NCBI GenBank assembly: GCA_947496555.1
Contig: CANMDH010000011.1
Coordinates: 1-64,000 of the forward strand
Direction: 5' to 3'
DNA length: 64,000 bases
From: an uncultured Aquimarina sp.
Lineage (GTDB): Bacteria; Bacteroidota; Bacteroidia; Flavobacteriales; Flavobacteriaceae
The notes below the pieces were generated by a model. It was not told the DNA's origin. It saw nothing but the letters and a program-made list of their open reading frames with translations, and ran no database searches. The translations under genes and the position numbers were made by a program. This document shows, piece by piece, positions 34,652 through 43,845 of this stretch (the first letter of the stretch is position 1; every line of letters starts with the position of its first letter).

Positions 34652-36685
34652 TCAACCTTCAACTTTTTCCAAGTGATCTTTAGACTCAAAAGAGATAATA
34701 AATTTGGTTCCGATACCTAATTGGCTTTCACAGTGAATTTCGCCATTCATGGCTTCGATATATTTTTTTACGATGGACAATCCTAGCCCGATGGATGTTT
34801 CTCCTTCTGTAGGCTGTGCACTTAGCCTTTGAAATCTGCCAAATAGTTTCTTTTGATCTTCTTCGCTAATACCAGGCCCCTGGTCTTCAACGGTAAGATA
34901 GGTTTTTCTATCCTTGGATTTTACATGTAAAAAAACTTTACTCCCCCTATCAGAAAACTTGATAGCATTAGAAACCAAATTTTCTAACACCTGGATTGTA
35001 TAGTTTTTATCTACTTCTACAAAGTGATTTCCATGCTCTGATATCATTGATATTTCAATCTCTTTACTCTCTGCAGTTAAACGAAAACACTTTACAACAT
35101 AGGTAACCAGTTCTAACAAATCAATAACTTGATTCTTTAATTTGACCCGATTTGTCTCTAAAGCATGTATGTTTAAGATACGACCGATCATCTGTGAGAG
35201 ACGATCTGCTGAGTTGTCAATTTCCATTAAGTACGATTTCTGATCATCAGTCAGGTGTAAAGATGTTACATCAATTAACTGTATTAATAATCGTATATGG
35301 CTCAAAGGGGTTCTAAGATCGTGGGCAACTACATTGACCAGCATATCCTTCTCCTTGTTCAGGTTAACTAGTTCCTCATTTTGAGTAGCTACCTCTGCGG
35401 TTCGTTCCTTGACCTTTTTTTCCAGTATTATATTTTGCTCTTGAATTAATCTTTCATTTTCTTTGGCTGCTAACAGTGCTTCTAATTGTGCATCTTCTTT
35501 TTGCTTTTTGTACATATTAATCCGATCACCGAGCGCAAATGAAAGCAGTAAGACTTCTAGGGCAGAACCAATCTGCATCGCATTTAAGTACGTCATTACA
35601 AAAATCAGGTTTAATGACTCGAGGATGGCAAAGAAAATACCTACTACAAGAGCTCCCCAAGCCAATAAGTAATATTTAGCAGGACGATACCCTTTTAATT
35701 TAAATCGAATACCTAGGATAAGAAAGAACACTGCCATGATGAGAAGACCACCCTGAGCTAATTTCAGCCCTTCTATTTTGAATCCAAATATGACAAGCGC
35801 ACATACCAAAAGCCCTAAGCCAAGAAACACCATGGAAATTTTGTGCAAGCGAGAGTTGGATTCCCTGGTATTTAAAAATTTTTGAGTAAATAAGGTTGCG
35901 GTAATCATTGTCAATCCAGAACTGACTACTACTATTCCATTAAGAAAAGGGGAATTGGGCCAAAAGTATTCAAAGTAATACCCAAATACGGAGGCCATAA
36001 ACCATGTAATGCTAAATACATAGGCAATGTAGTAGAGGTAAATTCTTTCTCTAGTCGAAAAATACAAAAAGAGATTATAAAGGAAGATCAACAACATAAA
36101 CCCAAAGTAGATCCCTTGCAAAAAGTCTAAATCATGTTCATAGGCCGCAAAGTTGGAAAGTGTCCCCACTCGAAGTGGAAAAAACAACGGCTGGTCACTC
36201 TTCACTCTCAGGTAAAAGGTTCGTGTGATATCCTCATCAAAATCAAGAGCGAATAAATAGTTACCTACTTCAACTTCTCTAGTATTAAAAGGCCAATCAT
36301 CGCCTGTATGGCGTGTGGAAATAAGTTTATTTTTCTCATCAAATTCATAGAGCGATATAGAATCAATGTAAGCAGAACCGACATTCAAATAAAAATTATC
36401 TGGTATTGTCCTGGTGACTTTGAATTTTAACCAGTAAGCGGAAGCAGTACTGGAAAAATTTATGGTTTCCTGAGAATTAGGGGTAAAGGTTGCATCAAGA
36501 TTTTCATTTATGATTTCTTCGATGGATAGTCTGAGAGATGTATCCTCCAGATAATAGGTTTGTTGCCCTATATCCTGCAATGCTGTTACATCATCTAAAA
36601 GAATGGTTGTTTGACTAAATGTATTAAGAGAAGACAATAATAGTATGGAGAATAGCCCTAAATAGTGTTTAAAATAAGTTGTCAT
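34652..36685 (-). CDS. 7TMR-DISM hybrid-layout sensor histidine kinase
   Basis: A 677-residue kinase with an exported N-terminus, a 7TMR-DISMED2-like jelly-roll (about 30-170) and seven membrane segments (about 185-390). A coiled coil follows (ENERLIQEQNIILEKKVKERT). HisKA has acceptor VVAHDLRTPLSHIRLL, and HATPase has N-box NLVSNAIKFSD, DQGPGISEED and GLGLSIVKKYIEAMNG. Thus all catalytic motifs are intact. No receiver domain and no response regulator gene lies nearby, so the partner is elsewhere. Such kinases often sense carbohydrates or other small ligands in the periplasm. Confidence 0.9.
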   Translation of the reverse strand: MTTYFKHYLGLFSILLLSSLNTFSQTTILLDDVTALQDIGQQTYYLEDTSLRLSIEEIINENLDATFTPNSQETINFSSTASAYWLKFKVTRTIPDNFYLNVGSAYIDSISLYEFDEKNKLISTRHTGDDWPFNTREVEVGNYLFALDFDEDITRTFYLRVKSDQPLFFPLRVGTLSNFAAYEHDLDFLQGIYFGFMLLIFLYNLFLYFSTRERIYLYYIAYVFSITWFMASVFGYYFEYFWPNSPFLNGIVVVSSGLTMITATLFTQKFLNTRESNSRLHKISMVFLGLGLLVCALVIFGFKIEGLKLAQGGLLIMAVFFLILGIRFKLKGYRPAKYYLLAWGALVVGIFFAILESLNLIFVMTYLNAMQIGSALEVLLLSFALGDRINMYKKQKEDAQLEALLAAKENERLIQEQNIILEKKVKERTAEVATQNEELVNLNKEKDMLVNVVAHDLRTPLSHIRLLIQLIDVTSLHLTDDQKSYLMEIDNSADRLSQMIGRILNIHALETNRVKLKNQVIDLLELVTYVVKCFRLTAESKEIEISMISEHGNHFVEVDKNYTIQVLENLVSNAIKFSDRGSKVFLHVKSKDRKTYLTVEDQGPGISEEDQKKLFGRFQRLSAQPTEGETSIGLGLSIVKKYIEAMNGEIHCESQLGIGTKFIISFESKDHLEKVEG

Positions 36686-36796
36686 TCTTAATGCTTAATA
36701 AGGGAAATTTTATAAAAAATACTTCTTGAATTTACTAAAAATATTTATTGTATTTAACAATTTAACTTGTAAGTTTATAAACCTTTACACGAATAT

Positions 36797-37657
36797 ATGA
36801 ACAAACTTCAAATACTTAAGGAAAAAGCCAAACGAATTGTACTTGGCGTATCTGATAATCCACAAGGGCGTTACCAATTGCGTTACGAGTTCTACCAAAA
36901 ATACGGAGATCCTTTTGTTAAAGGAAAGGAAGGACTAGGGAATTCTGAATTAGCATTTATTGAATGGGAAATAAAGAGAGGGACGCTCAATCCTATAAAC
37001 GACTCTCATCCCGGAAGTCCATGGTGGAGAGAAGTCAATAGCCATTTTTTGTATGTAGCCACCCTTGCGCAATTAATCAAAGAATCCGGTGAGACGTTTC
37101 AGGAGCTACCGGTGCCAGTTAATTTTTGGCTCGAGTATATCGATACACCCAATGAATGTTCTTGGTATCGTGCCCATAACTCCAGTATCATTGCAGGGTA
37201 TGAAGTTGCCGATTCGCTAGCTTATAAAGAAAGTATTTATGAACAATATTTTATGAATATCGTACTCTATCGCTTACTTTTTGCGCAATCGATGGTTGAA
37301 GGTGTAAGCTTTGGATTTTTAGGCAAAATATTTGCCAACCCTCGAGGATGTGCGGTTGCTATTATTACAGGTGTAAAAGCTTTTTATCCAGATCATTACC
37401 CAATGTCAAAAGAAGACATTAAGTATGTAACTCATCGTGCACGTAATCTTATGGGGTTTATTGAAGATATTTTTGACAAACTTTTGATATTACCACATTT
37501 GACTAAGTTATATACCGAAGCTGCTAAATGGAATGATTCTCCAATAGTGATGCAGTTCGTTAAAAATAATCAGCCTATTTATCCTATTAGTCAGAGTGAT
37601 GTCAGTACGGCACATTTCAATAATAAATTAACAACTAAAAAATTTCCTATTTCTTAA
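36797..37657 (+). CDS. Uncharacterised protein paired with an FAD oxidoreductase
   Basis: A 286-residue protein with no signal peptide or clear membrane segment. It is rich in aromatic residues (SPWWREVNSHFLYVATLAQ, ..NECSWYRAHNSS..) and mostly helical by composition. I do not recognise a domain. It lies 13 bp upstream of the large FAD-dependent oxidoreductase gene, with no terminator between, so a functional pair is likely. It may be a partner subunit, chaperone or second enzyme. A likely promoter lies in the gap after 36685. Confidence 0.75.
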   Translation: MNKLQILKEKAKRIVLGVSDNPQGRYQLRYEFYQKYGDPFVKGKEGLGNSELAFIEWEIKRGTLNPINDSHPGSPWWREVNSHFLYVATLAQLIKESGETFQELPVPVNFWLEYIDTPNECSWYRAHNSSIIAGYEVADSLAYKESIYEQYFMNIVLYRLLFAQSMVEGVSFGFLGKIFANPRGCAVAIITGVKAFYPDHYPMSKEDIKYVTHRARNLMGFIEDIFDKLLILPHLTKLYTEAAKWNDSPIVMQFVKNNQPIYPISQSDVSTAHFNNKLTTKKFPIS

Positions 37658-37670
37658 AACCAACAAATCA

Positions 37671-39905
37671 ATGCAAAACTCAGAAAACAAAAAGAAAATA
37701 GCCATACTAGGTAGTGGTATGTCATCGCTTACAACTGCTTATGAGCTTAGTTCGTATGAAGACTGGCAAGATCATTATGATATCACCATTTATCAAATGG
37801 GTTGGAGACTAGGAGGCAAAACAGCTACTGGTAGAGGTCCAAACGAAAGGATTCAAGAGCATGGTATTCATATCGCTCAGGGATGGTATGAAAATGCTTT
37901 CCGCCTGATACAGGACTCTTATAAAGAATGTGAAAAACATAATCTAATGCCCGATAGTCCTTTTAAATCCTGGGAAGATGGATTTGATAGAGAAGATACC
38001 ACACTACTCACCCACTTTGATCCTAAGACTAATCAATGGATCAAAAAGAATATTATTTTTCCTTCTAACAAATATATACCCGGTCAAGGGGGACCTTTAC
38101 CATTTTCGGCCATTGTTCACAAGGCAGTCGGTTTAATCGCAGAAATTTTGTTTGGTACCGATCCAAATAAGCATAGTCTTATGAGTATGGCTTCTGACTC
38201 TGCCAAAGAAATCAAAGCACCGGAGCATCATCCGCTTTGGGCCAATTTTAAATCTAAATTTGAAGCGTTTGTAAAGGACAAACTCTTTAAGCATGAGAGT
38301 GAAAAGCTATTGAATTATGTAGCTGAATTAGTTCAAAACCTTACCAAAGAGGATAACGATCATGGAAATAGAAAAGATCACCACTCTATAATCAAAGAAC
38401 TGTTGAATTTGCTTTCTAAATGGGCGGCTACCCTCATTGATTCTATAGCAGAACACAACGAGTATTTCTATTGGTTGGCTGTATTTGTAGAGTTTGGGCT
38501 TGTGAATATGAAGGGAACATTTGAAGATGTATATAACCCAGAAACTCATGAGCTGGACTATGAACGTATCAATGACCTGGATTATCGAGAATGGCTCAAA
38601 AACCATGGAGCAAGTGAACGATTGTTGAGTTCGGCTATGGTGAGATTTTTGTATACAGGAACGTTTCACAACCTCACAGGCTCCGACGGGCAAGGTTATT
38701 TGGCTGCTGGAGTTGGGCTTCATTTTCTAACAAATTCTGCAGGGTATAAAGGATCTTTCGTATGGAAATTTAAAGCCGGAACAGCAGATACGATGATTAC
38801 TCCAATTTATTTGGTGCTTAAAAACAGAGGTGTAAAATTCAAGTTCTTCCATAAAGTCGAACAAGTACACTACTCGGATTCTGGTGAAATAGAAAAAGTA
38901 TCCATGGCCGAACAGGTCACCTTAAAAAACGGGAGCTATACCCCTACCTATCCATTCAAAGGTCTAGATGTATGGCCAGGAGAACCACTTTATGACCAAA
39001 TAGATGATCAACAAGCCAAAGCACTTAAGGAAGGGCAATATGACCTTGAAGAAGCTTGGTCCGGGTGGAAGAATGTTGGTCAAGTGTCTTTAGAAAAGGG
39101 TACCGATTTTGATTATGTGGTTCTGGGTATACCCATTGATGTTTTGGGTGGTAATGAAGGTATCTGTAAAGAGATTATTGATAAGAATGAAGCTTGGCAA
39201 AACATGTACAATCATGTTAAAAGTATTCCTACTATGTCCATGCAGTTATGGATTAAGCCTACATTAAAAGAGTTGGGTATGAATTTATCAGATTGGGGGT
39301 TTCCTGAAGGGTCATTGCCAAATCTGGTTACTTATGCCGATCCTCAATATTCTTTCATAGATATGTCGCAGGTATTACCCTTTGAAGACTGGAATAAGAA
39401 TGAACCTGGCGTATTGATTTACTATACAGGATCATTTCTGGATCCTGAAGTGATCCCACCATTCTCAGATCATAAATATCCTCACGAGCAACTGGAACGT
39501 ATCATGCGTGTTTCAGAACAATGGTTGAAAGATAAAATGGGTTGGTTTTTTCCGAATGCCACTACATTAGAATATCCTGAAGGAATGAAGTTAAATGTGA
39601 TCCATGATTTCTCAAAAACTGCAAAAACTGACTATGGTAGGTTAAAAACACAGTTTTTTAGAGCGAATGTAAACCCGACAGATAGATACACGCTATCGCT
39701 TCCTGGCTCCAATAAATACCGCCTTAAAGCTAGTGAGTCTGGTTTTGATAACCTTATCCTCACTGGAGATTGGATCAATTTTGGTGTCAATGTTGGGTAT
39801 TATGAGGGAGCTATCATTGCGGGTCTTCAGGCAGGTCAGGTAATGAGAGATAAACTTGGATTACAAAGCGAAACGGAGATTTTTAGTGGAGTAAAGTTGA
39901 AATAA
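37671..39905 (+). CDS. Large FAD-dependent amine-oxidase/desaturase-like oxidoreductase
   Basis: A 744-residue flavoprotein. The N-terminal Rossmann motif KIAILGSGMSSLTTAYEL (GxGxxG-like) is followed by RLGGKTATGRGPNERIQEHGIHI, as in the NAD(P)-binding_8/amine oxidase family. The C-terminal FAD-binding end is LILTGDWINFGVNVGYYEGAIIAGLQAGQVM. The middle part (about 170-330) is larger than in usual amine oxidases. Similar enzymes act on carotenoid-, amine- or hydroxysqualene-like substrates. The real substrate is unknown. It is in an operon with the gene at 36797 and ends with a strong hairpin. Confidence 0.83.
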   Translation: MQNSENKKKIAILGSGMSSLTTAYELSSYEDWQDHYDITIYQMGWRLGGKTATGRGPNERIQEHGIHIAQGWYENAFRLIQDSYKECEKHNLMPDSPFKSWEDGFDREDTTLLTHFDPKTNQWIKKNIIFPSNKYIPGQGGPLPFSAIVHKAVGLIAEILFGTDPNKHSLMSMASDSAKEIKAPEHHPLWANFKSKFEAFVKDKLFKHESEKLLNYVAELVQNLTKEDNDHGNRKDHHSIIKELLNLLSKWAATLIDSIAEHNEYFYWLAVFVEFGLVNMKGTFEDVYNPETHELDYERINDLDYREWLKNHGASERLLSSAMVRFLYTGTFHNLTGSDGQGYLAAGVGLHFLTNSAGYKGSFVWKFKAGTADTMITPIYLVLKNRGVKFKFFHKVEQVHYSDSGEIEKVSMAEQVTLKNGSYTPTYPFKGLDVWPGEPLYDQIDDQQAKALKEGQYDLEEAWSGWKNVGQVSLEKGTDFDYVVLGIPIDVLGGNEGICKEIIDKNEAWQNMYNHVKSIPTMSMQLWIKPTLKELGMNLSDWGFPEGSLPNLVTYADPQYSFIDMSQVLPFEDWNKNEPGVLIYYTGSFLDPEVIPPFSDHKYPHEQLERIMRVSEQWLKDKMGWFFPNATTLEYPEGMKLNVIHDFSKTAKTDYGRLKTQFFRANVNPTDRYTLSLPGSNKYRLKASESGFDNLILTGDWINFGVNVGYYEGAIIAGLQAGQVMRDKLGLQSETEIFSGVKLK

Positions 39906-39930
39906 TACTGCGTACTACTTTTACAGTAAA

Positions 39931-39967
39931 AAAATGGCTCGATTAAAAGGTTAAATCGGGCCATTTT
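39931..39967 (+). terminator. Terminator hairpin after the FAD oxidoreductase gene
   Basis: Arms aaaatggctcgatt (39931-39944) and aatcgggccatttt (39954-39967) form a 14-bp stem including one G-T pair. The 3' arm ends in T-rich sequence. Confidence 0.75.
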
Positions 39968-40072
39968 ATATCATTACTTGGTGTTGAGTACACCCGATAG
40001 TAAAAGTGTCTTACTTATATTAAAAGAATTAAAAAATATTTTAAAAAAAATATTTTGATATTACTTTTTTAT

Positions 40073-40080
40073 TACATTTG
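40073..40080 (+). promoter_or_regulatory. Candidate promoter of the polyamine operon
   Basis: The octamer tacatttg matches TAnnTTTG. A tttg at 40054-40057 lies upstream with a 15-bp spacer, somewhat short. If used, transcription would begin near 40087 and leave an untranslated leader of roughly 360 bases before the arginine decarboxylase gene. Confidence 0.5.
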
Positions 40081-40144
40081 ACATCATCAATAATGAGTCT
40101 AATAAGATAGACGCATTGCCTATATAAATGAAAACGTTTTTCAG

Positions 40145-40222
40145 ATTCGGGCTCAGGAGCATAAAGAAGTCTACTCCGAAAGCTGCCTCAGGGATGGGGA
40201 ACCGAATTCTCAGGCTGACTTC
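40145..40222 (+). ncRNA. Candidate structured leader RNA (pseudoknot-capable)
   Basis: In the long leader of the polyamine operon, 40141-40230 is about half G+C, against about one third in the window. Complementary pairs are attcgg/ccgaat (40145-40150, 40202-40207), gaagtc/gacttc (40166-40171, 40217-40222), ggag/ctcc (40156-40159, 40174-40177) and gcct/aggc (40185-40188, 40212-40215). The first two cross one another, so they form either a pseudoknot or two alternative folds. I cannot match it to the TPP, SAM-I, cobalamin, glycine or ykkC riboswitch consensus. A role in sensing a polyamine, arginine or a relative is inference from the downstream genes. Confidence 0.45.
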
Positions 40223-40252
40223 CAAAAAGTATACAATTGCACTTCAATTTTT

Positions 40253-40356
40253 GGAACGGATAAAATTCGTTCCTTACACCATTTCCATTATTCGAGTATG
40301 AGATAATGAATCCTAATGGTATTCCCATTTTCTTATCAATTTCTTATTTTTTTTTT
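40253..40356 (+). other. Leader hairpins and T10 run
   Basis: Three small hairpins follow the structured element: ggaacg/cgttcc (40253-40258, 40268-40273), cattat/ataatg (about 40286-40308) and aatgg/ccatt (40315-40319, 40325-40329). After them comes an uninterrupted run of ten T (40347-40356). The run could be part of an attenuator, although it is 17 bases past the last hairpin. Confidence 0.4.
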
Positions 40357-40450
40357 AAATCTCGCATATATGGAATAACCCATAGATTTTCAGGTTATTT
40401 TAGTCTGTATTTCCAATGGTGAATTTCATCTGCAAATCAAAACAAAACAG

Positions 40451-41905
40451 ATGAAAACAAAATATATTGATCTTATTGATCAAACCTTTTATTTTCCTCA
40501 AGAAGAATTTAAACTTAAAGATAACCAACTACAATTTCACGGTGTGAACCTTATGGAAATGATTGCCAGATATGGAGCGCCGTTAAAATTCACCTATCTG
40601 CCCAAGATATCTGAAAACATTAATAGGACCAAAGAATGGTTTAATAACGCTATTAAGACAAATAGCTATGCTGGTAATTATTACTATTGTTATTGTACCA
40701 AAAGCTCGCATTTTCAGCACGTATTAAATGAAGCATTAAAAAATGATATTCATATAGAAACTTCTTCAGCCTTTGATATTGACATTGTAGAAAATTTAAA
40801 AGAACAAGGCAGAATCAATAATAATACATATGTGATCTGTAATGGTTTTAAACGAGATCAGTATATCCAAAACATTGCAAGATTGATCAATAATGGACAT
40901 CACAATTGTATTCCTATTATTGATAATTATGAAGAATTAGATCTGTTGAGCAATGTAATTAATGAAGATTTTCAGGTTGGAATCCGTATTGCTTCTGAAG
41001 AAGAGCCAAAGTTTGAATTTTATACGTCTAGATTAGGAATCGGATATCGCAATATTGTACCATTCTACAATAATCAGATCAAAAATAATTCAAAAGTGAA
41101 ACTAAAAATGCTTCACTTCTTTATTAACACAGGTATCCGTGATACTGCTTATTATTGGAATGAGTTATTAAAATGCTTAAAGGTATATATCAGCCTTAAA
41201 AAAATATGTTCTTCTCTGGATAGCTTAAATATTGGCGGTGGTTTCCCAATTAAAAATTCTCTGGCATTTGATTATGACTACCAATATATGATCAATGAGA
41301 TCATAAACCAAGTACAAATTGCTTGTGAAGAAGCACAAGTAAATGTACCTCATATTTTTACTGAATTTGGCAGTTTTACTGTGGGTGAAAGTGGCGGTGC
41401 TATTTATGAGGTACTCTATCAAAAACAACAAAACGATCGTGAAAAATGGAATATGATCAATTCTTCCTTCATCACTACACTACCCGATACATGGGCCATC
41501 AACAAACGTTTTATAATGTTAGCGGTGAATAGATGGGATGATGAATATGAGCGAGTCTTGCTTGGTGGTCTCACCTGTGATAGTGATGATTATTACAATT
41601 CAGAACAGCATATGAATGCCATTTATTTACCTAAGTTTAAAAAAGAAAAACCACTATATATAGGATTCTTCAATACGGGTGCCTATCAAGAAACCATTGG
41701 TGGTTTTGGTGGGTTGCAGCATTGCTTGATACCCCAACCTAAACATATTATTATAGATCAAGATCTAGAGGGTAATCTGATTACTTCTGTTTTTTCAGAA
41801 CAACAAACCTCAGAACAATTACTATCTATTCTTGGATATCAAAAAAGAGTAAAAGAAGAAGCTTTAGAATATTCACAAAAAGAAGCATTTATACATCCAA
41901 ATTAA
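40451..41905 (+). CDS. speA: Arginine decarboxylase, PLP fold type III
   Basis: A 484-residue PLP enzyme of the alanine-racemase-fold (ODC/DapDC/ADC) family. The lysine for PLP is probably Lys 84 (YCTKSSHF). The Gly-rich PLP phosphate site reads NIGGGFP, and the C-terminal catalytic Cys region is GGLTCDSDDYY. It is shorter than the 650-residue SpeA of Escherichia coli, but this length is usual for Bacteroidetes. With agmatinase next it forms the route arginine to agmatine to putrescine. Diaminopimelate or another amino acid is possible, but the agmatinase neighbour makes arginine most likely. The long structured leader suggests control at RNA level. Confidence 0.82.
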   Translation: MKTKYIDLIDQTFYFPQEEFKLKDNQLQFHGVNLMEMIARYGAPLKFTYLPKISENINRTKEWFNNAIKTNSYAGNYYYCYCTKSSHFQHVLNEALKNDIHIETSSAFDIDIVENLKEQGRINNNTYVICNGFKRDQYIQNIARLINNGHHNCIPIIDNYEELDLLSNVINEDFQVGIRIASEEEPKFEFYTSRLGIGYRNIVPFYNNQIKNNSKVKLKMLHFFINTGIRDTAYYWNELLKCLKVYISLKKICSSLDSLNIGGGFPIKNSLAFDYDYQYMINEIINQVQIACEEAQVNVPHIFTEFGSFTVGESGGAIYEVLYQKQQNDREKWNMINSSFITTLPDTWAINKRFIMLAVNRWDDEYERVLLGGLTCDSDDYYNSEQHMNAIYLPKFKKEKPLYIGFFNTGAYQETIGGFGGLQHCLIPQPKHIIIDQDLEGNLITSVFSEQQTSEQLLSILGYQKRVKEEALEYSQKEAFIHPN

Positions 41906-41929
41906 ATTATTAAATCCAAACATTTTAAA

Positions 41930-42877
41930 ATGGAAACTAAGAAAACATATGCCGGAATCCCAGAACAATATGCTGGCTATGACAAATCAAAAGTAGTATT
42001 AATTCCTGTTCCTTATGATGGAACCAGTACTTGGGGAAAGGGAGCAGATAAAGGTCCAGAGGCGTTTTTACATGCTTCAGAGAATATGGAGTTGTATGAT
42101 ATTGAAACTGATAGTGAAGTATACAAACAAGGTATTCATCTTACAGAGCCTGTACATGAAAATGCTTCTCCAGAGGCTATGGTCGCCGCAGTACATAATG
42201 TGGTTAAATCCAACATAAAGCGTAACAAATTTGTAACTCTTTTTGGAGGAGAACATTCCATTTCGATAGGAGCTATACGGGCTTTTGATGAATGTTTCAA
42301 TGATTTAACGGTAGTACAAATAGATGCTCACGCAGATCTAAGAAAAGAGTATGAAGGTTCTACATATAATCACGCTTGCGCATTATACGAGGCAAATAAG
42401 AATACCAACCTTATTCAAGTAGGTATTCGTAGTATGGATGCTTCAGAAGGATTAGTAATGAACAAAGAAAATGTCTTCTTCGCACATGAAATGGCCACTG
42501 ACAACTATTGGGTGGACAATGCCATCGAATTAATGACAAACAATGTGTATATCACTTTTGACCTGGATGCTTTAGACCCTTCTATCCTACCCTCTACCGG
42601 AACGCCAGAACCCGGAGGTTTATTTTGGTATGAAGCTCTAGAGTTTCTTAAGAAAATATTTGAAGAGAAAAATGTGGTAGGGTTTGATATTGTTGAGTTA
42701 TGTCCAAATGAGAACGATAAATCTTCAGATTTTACCGCTGCCAAGTTGTACTACAAAATGTTGAGCTACAAGTTCGAAGAACAAGATGTTGATGAAGAGA
42801 ATGAAAATTTATACGTTGTTAGAAATAACGATAAACACAATAATTTAAAATTTATAGATGAAGAGTACGAAGGATAA
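41930..42877 (+). CDS. speB: Agmatinase (ureohydrolase)
   Basis: A 315-residue ureohydrolase with all manganese-binding motifs: GGEHSISIGAI, QIDAHADLR, SYNHACA-like TYNHACA, and TFDLDALDPS followed by GTPEPGG. The family splits agmatine to putrescine and urea (arginase or formiminoglutamase are the alternatives). Its place behind an arginine decarboxylase favours agmatinase. The stop overlaps the start of the next gene by 20 bp, so expression is tightly coupled. Confidence 0.9.
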   Translation: METKKTYAGIPEQYAGYDKSKVVLIPVPYDGTSTWGKGADKGPEAFLHASENMELYDIETDSEVYKQGIHLTEPVHENASPEAMVAAVHNVVKSNIKRNKFVTLFGGEHSISIGAIRAFDECFNDLTVVQIDAHADLRKEYEGSTYNHACALYEANKNTNLIQVGIRSMDASEGLVMNKENVFFAHEMATDNYWVDNAIELMTNNVYITFDLDALDPSILPSTGTPEPGGLFWYEALEFLKKIFEEKNVVGFDIVELCPNENDKSSDFTAAKLYYKMLSYKFEEQDVDEENENLYVVRNNDKHNNLKFIDEEYEG

Positions 42878-43841
42878 AGGAGCTATATCCCAATTTATAG
42901 AGAAATACTATTTACATTTTAATGCGGCCACTGTTGTAGATGCAGCCAAAGCCTATGAATCACAATTGGTAAATGAAGGAAAGATGTTGGTTTCTCTGGC
43001 AGGTGCAATGAGTACCGCCGAGCTGGGAAAGATTTTTGCCGAAATGATTCGTCAGGATAAAGTGCATATTGTTTCCTGTACCGGAGCGAACCTCGAAGAA
43101 GATATTATGAATCTCGTGGCGCATAGCCATTACAAAAGAGTACCTAATTATCGTGATCTTACTCCGCAACAAGAATGGGAATTGTTAGAAAAAGGACTAA
43201 ATCGAGTTACAGATACGTGTATTCCTGAAGAGGAAGCTTTCAGAAGATTACAGAAACATATTTTCAAAATATGGAAAGATGCAGAAGAAGCCGGAGAGCG
43301 TTATTTCCCACACGAATTTATGTATAAATTATTACGCTCAGGGGTGCTTCAACAATACTATGAAATTGATATCAAAGATTCCTGGATGTATGCAGCTGCC
43401 AAAGCTAATCTACCAATGGTAGTACCCGGTTGGGAAGATAGTACGATGGGCAATATTTTTGCCAGCTATGTAATGAAAGGAGAGCTTAAAGCCAGTACCA
43501 TGAAATCAGGTATTGAATATATGACTTTTCTTGCTAACTGGTATACCGATAATTCTAAAAATGGTATTGGTTTCTTCCAAATTGGTGGAGGTATCGCTGG
43601 GGATTTCCCAATATGTGTAGTACCAATGCTCTATCAAGATATGGAACGCACCGATACTCCATTCTGGAATTATTTCTGCCAAATAAGTGATTCAACCACA
43701 AGTTATGGATCTTATTCTGGTGCGGTACCTAATGAAAAGATTACCTGGGGTAAACTGGATATCGATACTCCGAAGTTTGTTATTGAAAGTGATGCAACCA
43801 TTGTAGCACCTTTAATATTTGCTTATTTACTAGATCTATAA
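42858..43841 (+). CDS. Deoxyhypusine synthase-like protein lacking the active-site Lys
   Basis: A 327-residue member of the deoxyhypusine synthase family (LVSLAGAMSTAELGKIFAEMI, VSCTGANLEEDIMNLVAH, PMVVPGWEDSTMGNIFASY). The family uses NAD to transfer the aminobutyl part of spermidine to a Lys or amine. Where the catalytic Lys occurs in the human enzyme (GGGVVKHH), this protein has GGGIAGDFP, with Gly 248 in its place. Bacteria lack eIF5A, so a homospermidine-like or other aminobutyl/polyamine reaction is more likely. The ATG overlaps the agmatinase gene by 20 bp. It is presumably the last enzyme of the putrescine pathway. Confidence 0.85.
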   Translation: MKSTKDKGAISQFIEKYYLHFNAATVVDAAKAYESQLVNEGKMLVSLAGAMSTAELGKIFAEMIRQDKVHIVSCTGANLEEDIMNLVAHSHYKRVPNYRDLTPQQEWELLEKGLNRVTDTCIPEEEAFRRLQKHIFKIWKDAEEAGERYFPHEFMYKLLRSGVLQQYYEIDIKDSWMYAAAKANLPMVVPGWEDSTMGNIFASYVMKGELKASTMKSGIEYMTFLANWYTDNSKNGIGFFQIGGGIAGDFPICVVPMLYQDMERTDTPFWNYFCQISDSTTSYGSYSGAVPNEKITWGKLDIDTPKFVIESDATIVAPLIFAYLLDL

Positions 43842-43845
43842 AGAA

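Noticed and set aside
40145-40222. Glycine, cobalamin, SAM-I or TPP riboswitch
   Set aside because: Short look-alikes such as ctccgaaag and tctcaggct exist, but the ordered consensus of none of these classes fits.
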